Shown here: positions 17,278-24,686 of the stretch, in pieces
Layout of the letters: the number at the start of each line of letters is the position of its first letter
Numbering within the stretch: the stretch's first letter is position 1
Assembly (NCBI RefSeq): GCF_900637665.1
Contig: NZ_LR134386.1
Coordinates: 186,001-250,000, forward strand
DNA: 64,000 nucleotides
From: Chryseobacterium nakagawai
GTDB taxonomy: Bacteria > Bacteroidota > Bacteroidia > Flavobacteriales > Weeksellaceae
Reading direction: 5' to 3'
Notes under the pieces: generated by a model
Databases searched by the model: none
Told to the model about the DNA's origin: nothing
The model's input: the letters and a program-made list of their open reading frames with translations, nothing else
Position numbers and translations under genes: made by a program

Positions 17278-17550
17278 ATGGATTATAACAGAGCATACAA
17301 CAGAGTTCAGCAATTGAAAAAATTCTATAAAAACCTAATGTGGTTTGGGATTATATCAGCAATTGTTATTGGAGATGATTGGTTTAATGATGAATTGCAT
17401 TACCAAATGTTTGGTGGGCACTTACTATTAGGCATTTGGGCGCTGATTCTTATAGTGAAAGCCATTTCATTATTTATTTTTAATAATGAATGGGAGGCAG
17501 GAATCATTGAAAAAGAGGTGGGAAAAAATAAGAAAACGTTAGATTTTTAA
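17278..17550 (+). CDS. 2TM domain protein, divergent copy
   Basis: 90 aa. YNRAYNRVQQLKKFYKNLMWFG, two membrane helices and the tail EWEAGIIEKEVGKNKK. It is more diverged from the other three 2TM copies: the GWGIG loop is replaced by GGHLLLGIWALIL. It lies 22 bp after the previous 2TM gene and 57 bp before the response regulator. Confidence 0.8.
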   Translation: MDYNRAYNRVQQLKKFYKNLMWFGIISAIVIGDDWFNDELHYQMFGGHLLLGIWALILIVKAISLFIFNNEWEAGIIEKEVGKNKKTLDF

Positions 17551-17607
17551 ATTTGATTATTTTGTCTAATTTTATTTCTCAATTTTAAAACTAAAACTAT
17601 TAGCTCA

Positions 17608-18351
17608 ATGATCAAAACTGTAATAATCGAAGACGAAAAACCCGCTTCAAGGAAATTAGAGAGAATGTTAAGTAATTTTCCTGATATTGAGGTAGTTGCT
17701 AAAATAGAATCTGTAGAAGAAGGAGTTGCCTGGTTTTCTGAAAATGAACATCCGCAGTTAATTTTTTCAGATATTGTTCTTGGAGACGGATTGTCATTCG
17801 ATATCTTTGAAAAAGTTCCAACCAAAGGATTTATCATTTATACGACAGCATTTGATCAATATACCCTAAGAGCCTTTAAATTAAATAGTATAGATTACCT
17901 ATTGAAACCAATTCTTGAAGAGGATCTTTCAGGCGCTATTGAGAAATTTAAATCTTTTATACCTTCCAATAATGATATTGGATCACAGGATATCAAGCAG
18001 CTGATAAAAAAAGAAAAATCTGTTCTTTCAAGAGTTTTAGTGAAAATAGGATACAACCTGAAAATTGTTCAGACTCACGAAATAAGTTGTTTTTTCAGCG
18101 AGAATAAGATTGTTTATCTTCAGACTGATGAACGTTCGTATCCTTCAGATTTTACATTGGATGAATTAGCTGATATTCTGGATGAGAAAAAGTTTTTCCG
18201 TGTTAACAGACAGTTTATTATCAATTCTGATTACATCAAAAGCATTCATACCTCACCTTATTACAAAGTAGACCTTGAATTTCAGCCTCAGGAAGAAATT
18301 AGCATAAGCCGGGACCGTGTCAAAGACTTTAAAGACTGGCTTGTAAGTTGA
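17608..18351 (+). CDS. LytTR-family response regulator
   Basis: 247 aa. The receiver domain (1-120) has the acidic pair E8/D9, phospho-acceptor D55 (LIFSDIVLGDG), the switch TTAF (79-82) and K100 (YLLKP). The LytTR DNA-binding domain (about 145-247) runs from KIGYNLKIVQTHEISCFFSEN to ISISRDRVKDFKDWL. It is probably phosphorylated by the kinase at 14322 and is the natural candidate to bind the 21-bp-period repeats at 10399, 14234 and 16852. It ends the 2TM operon. Confidence 0.92.
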   Translation: MIKTVIIEDEKPASRKLERMLSNFPDIEVVAKIESVEEGVAWFSENEHPQLIFSDIVLGDGLSFDIFEKVPTKGFIIYTTAFDQYTLRAFKLNSIDYLLKPILEEDLSGAIEKFKSFIPSNNDIGSQDIKQLIKKEKSVLSRVLVKIGYNLKIVQTHEISCFFSENKIVYLQTDERSYPSDFTLDELADILDEKKFFRVNRQFIINSDYIKSIHTSPYYKVDLEFQPQEEISISRDRVKDFKDWLVS

Positions 18352-18414
18352 AAACAATTTCACAACATTCCACATTCCTAACCACCAAAAAACATAACCA
18401 TGGACCTTATTCTT

Positions 18415-19680
18415 TTACTTTTCAGACTTCTCCTTTCCATTTTCTCCTTCTGATGATTGAGAATAAAAATCACTAGCAGATTTTGTAAACTGATGAAAGG
18501 CCTCCGTTATTTCGGTTTTGTGCTTATGAGTCAGTGGAAAAGGAACCATGTGAGAATAATCAAAAGGAAAATCTTGTATTTCAACATCTACATGGATGTT
18601 TCTGTAGCCTCCCTGTAACGTATTTAATGCTTCCATTGGCGGAGCTACCGTATCTTTTTCTAAAACATAAGCCTTTATCTGAGACTGAATCTCATGAATT
18701 CGTTCCTCTCTTTCTCTTTGGAAATAATTGTATCTGAGCATTTTTTTAAACCAGCTTTCCTGTGGATGAAGTTCATCGTCCTGATAGTGTTTTAGTCTAT
18801 TGTCAAATTTAAAATCAGAACTTAATAATTCTGTAAAAACAGACTGCATTTTAACCGTAGCCTGAGAATCCATAATGTATTTTGAAATGGGATACATTCG
18901 GTCAATGGTCATACCGCCGCAAAAACAAAATACTTTGGATTGCGTGAAGAAGCCATGTGGATCTGCCATTTTAATAATCATTGACAGAAATGAACCTATT
19001 GAATATCCAAACAGATCCAGGCTGGCATCCGAAGCGATGCTTTTAATTTTGTGACCTTTAATTTCCTTCACTACTTCAATGATATCCGAGTAGGTTTGTA
19101 ATCCTGACCAGAAAATTCGTTGGGGATGAGCTTCCAGTCTCGAACTTGTTGCGGCATTTACATAAGAGAAGTGAGTGTTTTCAGGATATTTCTCTTTTCT
19201 GAACTTGACGATTTCTGTCATTTGGTGCCGGTCGCTCCACATAGCTTCAGCGCGATCCATGTGGAAAGCAATAGGAAATAATAGGATTGCTTTACGGGTT
19301 TTTTGTGCCAATTCATAAGCCCAAGGAAGGTATTTATCCCATTTCTTTTCATTCAGTCCGTGGAAAAAGATGATACAGCCGTCAGCCGTTTCTACATCAG
19401 ATCTTTTGAGAATATGATACTCAAACTTTTTATTGCATTCAATATCAAAATCCTTTATATCTATTGAAGATTGCTGATATACCAGATAAGTATTTTCATT
19501 GATTTTTAAAGGATGATGATGTTTAGGACAGTCCAGATTATCAGAACCATACAGCAGGTCCGACACTTTGGATTCAAAAGGAATAGATTCAATGGTTACA
19601 TTCAGGTCTCTGATTTCCACAATGTCTTTTCTGGAATCAAAATGATTTTTCAGTGCTTCATACAATTCATAATATTCCAT
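18415..19680 (-). CDS. Alpha/beta hydrolase (DUF6051-like)
   Basis: 421 aa without a signal peptide. The central alpha/beta-hydrolase core shows IIFFHGLNEKKWDKY (oxyanion strand) and nucleophile elbow GYSIGS. A candidate Asp is in EKDTVAPP and a candidate His in SHMVPFP. It resembles the Bacteroidota DUF6051 family, for which no substrate is known to me. The ATG at 19680 is the only reasonable start. The C-terminus is a low-complexity Ser/Glu/Lys tail. Confidence 0.7.
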   Translation of the reverse strand: MEYYELYEALKNHFDSRKDIVEIRDLNVTIESIPFESKVSDLLYGSDNLDCPKHHHPLKINENTYLVYQQSSIDIKDFDIECNKKFEYHILKRSDVETADGCIIFFHGLNEKKWDKYLPWAYELAQKTRKAILLFPIAFHMDRAEAMWSDRHQMTEIVKFRKEKYPENTHFSYVNAATSSRLEAHPQRIFWSGLQTYSDIIEVVKEIKGHKIKSIASDASLDLFGYSIGSFLSMIIKMADPHGFFTQSKVFCFCGGMTIDRMYPISKYIMDSQATVKMQSVFTELLSSDFKFDNRLKHYQDDELHPQESWFKKMLRYNYFQREREERIHEIQSQIKAYVLEKDTVAPPMEALNTLQGGYRNIHVDVEIQDFPFDYSHMVPFPLTHKHKTEITEAFHQFTKSASDFYSQSSEGENGKEKSEK

Positions 19681-19926
19681 AACAAGATCATTGAGGGTTC
19701 ATATTTAGAACAATTAATTTATGTATTTATTTCAGTAAAGTATTGATTTTTAAAGGGTAAAAGTATTCCAGACATAACATCAATAAGAATAAACCCGAAA
19801 CAGAACTGTTTCTGGTGGGTATGGTGAATAACTGTTGATATTTATAGGGTGTTTCTCTTACCAGTTTTGGTTCCCTATTTCTGAGCCATCCTTGTATCTC
19901 GCTCCACATATTCCGCATATCCCATC

Positions 19927-20823
19927 CTACCTGTAATCAATCCTGTTAGATTCAGTATCCTCAAGCTGTTTAAGTATGGACTCCGGAATCTCATCACTGT
20001 CAATTGGAAAACTGATGGAGTCCGAAATAAAGTTTTTACGATCTGCTTTCCGGAAAATTTCAAATAAGGCAATAGGTTCCTGATTGAAACTTATACATGT
20101 GCTGATGAAGTGTAATTCATGAAGCTTATAATCTGGATTTTTAAGTTTTTCTTTACTATCCTTTATTCTTGATATAAAATGTCTTTGACGGATAAAAGTA
20201 TTGCTGTTCATGATGATAAAAACATAATCAGAGTAGGCTGTTACTTTTCCGAAATATTTGTGATGGTCTCCGCCGCTTCTTTCTATGAAATATTCCCCGG
20301 TGGTTTCAGATTTATAAATCTCCATGGCAGAACGCCATATCCGGTCTTCCAGGGCTTGTGTAGGGTTCTCCGGAAGATTTCTGTTATATGAATACCAACA
20401 GCCTACAAGACGCTCTAAAAGGGCTGTATTCTGATTCACATTATTCATATCGATCTTAAGATCATTAAAATTGAATGATTCAGTATTGGAATTGATAAAA
20501 TCAATATAATTGGAATACCCTAAGACTTTGACAATCAGGCTTAATTTAGCAAGGTTAGGTCTGCTTAAAGCAGCATTTTCATTCTGTCTGAATCTTTTCA
20601 GCTTATTGATAATCAGATGCTCATAAAGATAATGGGTTCCCAGAAGATCAGGACTCTTCTTTATTTCTTTCTCTGAATGCTCATTGGTAATAAGTTCATT
20701 AAGCTCAGCACAGATGTATGACCATTCCGTTTTGGTAACATCTTCCCATTGGTTTTTCTTTAAAAAATGCTGACTTAAGAAATTCATCAACTTCTCAAGA
20801 TGCAGAATATCTTCCTTTTTCAT
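19927..20823 (-). CDS. Unknown protein
   Basis: 298 aa, soluble, no signal peptide. The N-terminal ~120 residues are helical (LEKLMNFLSQHFLKK, KLSLIVKVLGYSNYIDFIN). The C-terminal part has short beta-rich stretches (VGCWYSYNRNLPE, EYFIERSGGDHHKYFGKVTAYSDYVFIIMNS), reminiscent of a small ligand-binding barrel. No family was recognised. It is divergent from the glycine-rich gene at 20938, with a 114-bp spacer. Confidence 0.6.
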   Translation of the reverse strand: MKKEDILHLEKLMNFLSQHFLKKNQWEDVTKTEWSYICAELNELITNEHSEKEIKKSPDLLGTHYLYEHLIINKLKRFRQNENAALSRPNLAKLSLIVKVLGYSNYIDFINSNTESFNFNDLKIDMNNVNQNTALLERLVGCWYSYNRNLPENPTQALEDRIWRSAMEIYKSETTGEYFIERSGGDHHKYFGKVTAYSDYVFIIMNSNTFIRQRHFISRIKDSKEKLKNPDYKLHELHFISTCISFNQEPIALFEIFRKADRKNFISDSISFPIDSDEIPESILKQLEDTESNRIDYR

Positions 20824-20937
20824 ATTTTGATTTTGTAAGACTAATTTAAGATTTTTATCAAACCAAATAAGATTTTTGAAAGACTTTTATATTTTAAAAT
20901 CCATTGATATTTGAGTAGAAAAACAAAAGAAAAAACA

Positions 20938-21669
20938 ATGGAAACAAAAATGTTATTAAAAGATGAGTCCCTTTGGAATAGAATCCAAGGATTCTCACTG
21001 GACGCTTCCGATACTGATTTCCCTTTTTCGAAAAAACTGGCAAAAGAAGAAAACTGGAGTCTGGATTTTACCAGAAAAGCCATCGAAGAGTATAAAAAGT
21101 TTATCTATCTCTGCTGTATTCTTCCCAAAGGAGCTTCTCCAAGTGAAATTGTAGATAAAGTATGGCATATGCATTTGATTTATACTCAGAATTACTGGGA
21201 AGAGTTTTGCCCAAATATTTTAAAAAGATCCCTGCATCATCATCCTTCAAAGGGAGGGGGTAATGAAAAGCTTAAACACAATAATTGGTTTACAGAAACC
21301 TTAAAAAGTTATAAAGATATTTTCCAGTCTGAGGCTCCTCAGGATATCTGGATGAATGGAAATACTGTCGGAAAGGCAAAAACGAAATGGAGAATCTGGA
21401 AATTAGTTCCATTCCTGGCCTTGATTTTACTGCTTACGTCCTGCCTTGGAGAAGTCATCACAACAATTAGTTCGATCTTCTTTTCCTTCCTGGGAGTTCT
21501 TATTTTTGGCGGGACCGTCGCTACTATTGCCAACGCCAAAGATAAGAGAGACAGAAACTCCGGCTCAGGAAGTGATGGAAGCGGCTGTAGTGGTGGAAGT
21601 AGCTGTAGCGGAGGAGGAAGCAGTTGTGGAGGCGGTTGCGGTGGTGGATGTGGCGGCTGCGGTGGATAA
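20938..21669 (+). CDS. Glycine-rich domain-containing membrane protein with Cys/Gly tail
   Basis: 243 aa from the ATG at 20938. The N-terminal domain (about 20-140) has the GRDP/DUF1399-like signature (FIYLCCILPKG, VDKVWHMHLIYTQNYWEEFC). A membrane segment (LVPFLALILLLTSCLG and following, ~155-200) comes next, then a ~45-residue tail of Gly, Ser and Cys repeats with CGGGCGG units. The tail resembles those of other bacterial glycine-rich membrane proteins. Its function is unknown, and metal binding or surface exposure are guesses. It is followed by a small membrane protein after 26 bp. Confidence 0.75.
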   Translation: METKMLLKDESLWNRIQGFSLDASDTDFPFSKKLAKEENWSLDFTRKAIEEYKKFIYLCCILPKGASPSEIVDKVWHMHLIYTQNYWEEFCPNILKRSLHHHPSKGGGNEKLKHNNWFTETLKSYKDIFQSEAPQDIWMNGNTVGKAKTKWRIWKLVPFLALILLLTSCLGEVITTISSIFFSFLGVLIFGGTVATIANAKDKRDRNSGSGSDGSGCSGGSSCSGGGSSCGGGCGGGCGGCGG

Positions 21670-21695
21670 TACAAATAATTAAAATATAATGAATC

Positions 21696-22049
21696 ATGAA
21701 AAAACTAATTATTCATTCTATACCCGTTGCAATAAGTTACATATGGCTTATTAGTGAATGTCAGACATTCAATCCGATTGCAATCAAAGGCCCTGACTTT
21801 TTAAAGTTCTATCTGATCCTGGTCATTGGGTTTTACCTCTCTGTTTTTATTCTAAAATCAGTAGGGGAAATGATTTCACAGACAACTTTTTATTTTTTAA
21901 TGCTTATTGGTGGCTTGGGAATTATCAAACTAATCCGCGGAGTCATGTTGGGAAAACCTATTGGATTTTTAACCATGATTTTGATCTTGGAGTTGATTAT
22001 AATATTCTTGCTGGCCGCATTTAAACCTAAGGATGAATTCAGAAAATAA
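21696..22049 (+). CDS. Small polytopic membrane protein
   Basis: 117 aa with four hydrophobic segments (about 5-22, 36-54, 64-80, 90-108) and a short basic C-terminus (FKPKDEFRK). It lies 26 bp after the glycine-rich protein gene, so the two are probably cotranscribed. No family was recognised. Confidence 0.65.
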   Translation: MKKLIIHSIPVAISYIWLISECQTFNPIAIKGPDFLKFYLILVIGFYLSVFILKSVGEMISQTTFYFLMLIGGLGIIKLIRGVMLGKPIGFLTMILILELIIIFLLAAFKPKDEFRK

Positions 22050-22062
22050 ATCCAAAACAAAC

Positions 22063-22084
22063 CCGAAACAAAAATGCTTCGGGC
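22063..22084 (-). terminator. terminator after the 69-aa membrane protein gene
   Basis: The inverted repeat CCCGAA…TTCGGG with a 10-nt loop is followed on the minus strand by TTTGTTTT. It is nearly identical to the terminator at 22402. Confidence 0.75.
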
Positions 22085-22098
22085 GTTATATATTGAGA

Positions 22099-22308
22099 TT
22101 AATTATTTTCTTTTTTATCCCTGACCTGTTTGTATCCATATTTTCTGACCATAATGGACGTAAGAACCACCAAAATAATGCTTAGAGCAATATTGGATTG
22201 GGCTGGATGTACAATCAACTGATAGAGATTATATCCAAAAACAGCTGATACCAAAACGATTAAAATACTGTTGGCATAAGCATATTGATTTCTTGTAGTT
22301 GTTTTCAT
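22099..22308 (-). CDS. Small two-helix membrane protein
   Basis: 69 aa with two hydrophobic helices (about 12-31 and 39-54) and a charged C-terminus (YKQVRDKKENN). It is convergent with the membrane gene at 21696. No family was recognised. Confidence 0.6.
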   Translation of the reverse strand: MKTTTRNQYAYANSILIVLVSAVFGYNLYQLIVHPAQSNIALSIILVVLTSIMVRKYGYKQVRDKKENN

Positions 22309-22401
22309 AATGATATTTTTTATTGTTATTTACTCAGTAAGTATAACAATTTAAAATACGTTACAAAAAAAATCAAAAAATATTTCTTTTAAAAAAACAA
22401 A

Positions 22402-22422
22402 CCCGAAACAAAATGCTTCGGG
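22402..22422 (-). terminator. terminator after mnmA
   Basis: CCCGAA…TTCGGG with a 9-nt loop, followed on the minus strand by TTTGTTTTTTT. It is a near copy of the terminator at 22063. Confidence 0.85.
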
Positions 22423-22465
22423 CTTTATGATATTGTTAAGTCTTGATATTAATATAATCCGGTTT

Positions 22466-23653
22466 TTACGAAATTACACCACTTCCAATCAGTTCTTCAT
22501 CAATATACCATGAAGCGAACTGCCCTTCAGCAATGGCAGATTGTGGTTCTTCAAACTCAACATAAAAATCGTTTTCAAACTGATAGAGAGTCGCTTTTTG
22601 TAAAGACTGTCTGTATCTGAATCTGGCCATTACCTCCATAGATTCTCCATTTTGAAGTCTCATATCCTCACGAACCCAATGAAGTTCAGCATTATCTATT
22701 TTTAAAGCCTTCTTGTAAAGACCTGGAAAATGACTTCCTTCTCCCACAAAAATAATATTGTTTTCCATGTCTCTTGAAACGATGAAACAACTTTCTTTAT
22801 GTCCGCCAATTCCTAATCCTCTACTTTGGCCGATCGTGAAAAATTGAGCACCCTGATGCTTTCCGATAACCTTTCCGTCAGCTTTTTTATAATTGATTTT
22901 TCTGGATAAGAAGCTGAGTTCTTCTTCTTTATTAGAAAATTCAGGAGTTTCTTCTGCAAATAAAGGGGAATCTTTGAAGATCTCTACAATTTCTCCTTTA
23001 TTCGGTTTCAATTGCTGTTGCAAAAACTGGGGTAAACTCACTTTTCCGATGAAACATAATCCTTGAGAATCCTTTTTATCAGCGGTAACCAACCCGATTT
23101 CTTTGGCGATCTCTCTTACCTGGGGTTTGGTAAGTTCTCCGATAGGGAATAAAGCTTTTGACAACTGATCCTGGCTTAGCTGGCAAAGGAAATAAGACTG
23201 GTCTTTATTATTATCTTTTCCTGCTAAAAGATGAAAGATTTCCTTTCCGTTTTCATCAATAGTAGAATCCACTCTGGCATAATGTCCTGTAGCTACCTTA
23301 TCAGCACCTAAAGACATGGCCGTTTTCATAAAAACATCGAATTTGACTTCTCTGTTGCATAAAACATCAGGATTCGGAGTTCTTCCTTTTTGATATTCAT
23401 CGAACATATAATCTACAATACGTTCCTTATAAAGCTCGCTCATATCAATCACCTGGAAAGGAATTCCAAGTTTTTGTGCCACCATAAGGGCATCATTACT
23501 GTCCTCAATCCAGGGACATTCATCTTCTAATGTTACCGAAGCATCATTCCAGTTTCTCATAAACAAAGCCACTACTTCATGACCTTGCTGTTGTAGCAAA
23601 TGTGCTGTAACACTTGAATCTACACCTCCGGAGAGGCCTACTACTACTTTCAT
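22466..23653 (-). CDS. mnmA: tRNA-specific 2-thiouridylase MnmA
   Basis: Thiolates uridine 34 of Lys, Glu and Gln tRNAs. 395 aa. ATP pyrophosphatase P-loop LSGGVDSSV (7-15), catalytic C99 (NPDVLCN) and persulphide C200 (SQGLCFIG), followed by [13 protein letters not shown] and the C-terminal beta-barrel. The length is slightly above the E. coli enzyme. Sulphur would come through a cysteine desulphurase relay not present here. Confidence 0.95.
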   Translation of the reverse strand: MKVVVGLSGGVDSSVTAHLLQQQGHEVVALFMRNWNDASVTLEDECPWIEDSNDALMVAQKLGIPFQVIDMSELYKERIVDYMFDEYQKGRTPNPDVLCNREVKFDVFMKTAMSLGADKVATGHYARVDSTIDENGKEIFHLLAGKDNNKDQSYFLCQLSQDQLSKALFPIGELTKPQVREIAKEIGLVTADKKDSQGLCFIGKVSLPQFLQQQLKPNKGEIVEIFKDSPLFAEETPEFSNKEEELSFLSRKINYKKADGKVIGKHQGAQFFTIGQSRGLGIGGHKESCFIVSRDMENNIIFVGEGSHFPGLYKKALKIDNAELHWVREDMRLQNGESMEVMARFRYRQSLQKATLYQFENDFYVEFEEPQSAIAEGQFASWYIDEELIGSGVIS

Positions 23654-23703
23654 TGTATTTCAATTTTACGAAACTCTTAACGGGAGTTCTTAGTTTGACG
23701 TGG

Positions 23704-23711
23704 CAAAAATA
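23704..23711 (-). promoter_or_regulatory. candidate mnmA -7 box (TATTTTTG)
   Basis: An exact TAnnTTTG on the minus strand, 50 nt before the mnmA ATG. No clear TTG partner was seen. Confidence 0.4.
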
Positions 23712-23865
23712 CAACTAAATAAATTCGTAAAAAAACCATAATTTTAAACATTGATAAAAACGATGTTAAAATAAAAACACCATTAATAGAGTTTTTTAAG
23801 AGATAAGCACAGATGAAAATGTGATTATTTATCCCTTACTTTAGAACAAAATAAAATATTTACAT

Positions 23866-24393
23866 ATGAAAAAGTTTATTATTTCTATGATGCTGATGAT
23901 CTCAGGACTCTCATTTTCCCAGGTTTCAATAGGTGCTCCGGTGCAGGAAAATAACAAATGGACTTTTGGAGGAGGAATAGGTCTTGGGTTCGGGAGCAAT
24001 AGTTCGTTTTATCTGCAGGCTTCTCCAAGAGTAGGATACCGCCTTACTGAAGATCTTGAAGGAGGAGTGGTAGGAAGTGTTTCCTGGCAGACTTCAGATT
24101 ATTTTAGATCTACCATGTTTGGAGTAGGACCTTTTGTGAATTATTATTTTGCCCGTTCTTTTTATTTAAGCGCTAACTTCCAGCATTATTTCATCAATTA
24201 CAATGATAAATATTACGATTATAAGTATAACAGAGAAGAAAATGCTTTGTACCTTGGTGGAGGATATATGCAGAGAATCGGAAACAATTCTTTTATGCAG
24301 ATCGGTTTGATGTACAATGTACTTTGGAAAGAGAAATCAAGTGTATTTGCAAATGGGTTGGTTCCGAATATCGGATTTGTGGTGGGACTTTAA
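23866..24393 (+). CDS. Outer-membrane beta-barrel protein
   Basis: 175 aa with a signal peptide (KKFIISMMLMISGLSFS, cut before QVS). The mature part is made of alternating aromatic/Gly strands (WTFGGGIGLGFGSNSSFYLQ, GPFVNYYFARSFYLSANFQHYF) and ends FVVGL. This is typical of small 8-stranded porin-like barrels of Bacteroidota. The function is unknown. Confidence 0.8.
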   Translation: MKKFIISMMLMISGLSFSQVSIGAPVQENNKWTFGGGIGLGFGSNSSFYLQASPRVGYRLTEDLEGGVVGSVSWQTSDYFRSTMFGVGPFVNYYFARSFYLSANFQHYFINYNDKYYDYKYNREENALYLGGGYMQRIGNNSFMQIGLMYNVLWKEKSSVFANGLVPNIGFVVGL

Positions 24394-24461
24394 AATCTGA
24401 CTGAATCTGTTTTTCAAATGTAGAGAAGGGTTTTTGGGTTTAGTTTTGAGGACGAAGTATA

Positions 24462-24486
24462 TGAGATTCTTCCTTCGTCAGAATGA
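24462..24486 (-). repeat. Dispersed intergenic repeat, copy 1
   Basis: Minus-strand core TTCTGACGAAGGAAGAATCT, also found (with changes) at 46896 and 55353. It is followed by an 8-bp inverted repeat ATGATATT (24483-24490)/AATATCAT (24501-24508). Confidence 0.55.
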
Positions 24487-24636
24487 TATTAGACGGATTC
24501 AATATCATTTCGAAGATTTTCCAGATTAAGCAAATGGTTTAAGCTTTCCAGTATAAATATTCAATAGGAATGGACTAAAACCGATTCGATAAAAATTAAA
24601 AAATCAATTGGCGTTAGCCAAAACTTATAAAAAGCA

Positions 24637-24664
24637 AAAAGCACCGGGATTTCCCGGTGCTTTT
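24637..24664. terminator. bidirectional terminator between the OMP gene and clpC
   Basis: AAAAGCACCGGGA/TCCCGGTGCTTTT, GC-rich and nearly perfect. It lies just beyond the clpC stop. The remaining spacer 24394-24636 holds only the dispersed repeat. Confidence 0.92.
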
Positions 24665-24686
24665 CTATTGAAATTAAATTAATTAT

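Noticed and set aside
19727..20072. Two minus-strand frames of 63 and 65 codons before the hydrolase gene
   Set aside because: The second overlaps the 3' end of the gene at 19927 in another frame; neither has a promoter box or protein-like pattern.
21339..21674. Minus-strand 111-codon frame rich in Pro
   Set aside because: It is the complement of the Gly/Ser/Cys tail of the plus-strand glycine-rich protein; low-complexity shadow.
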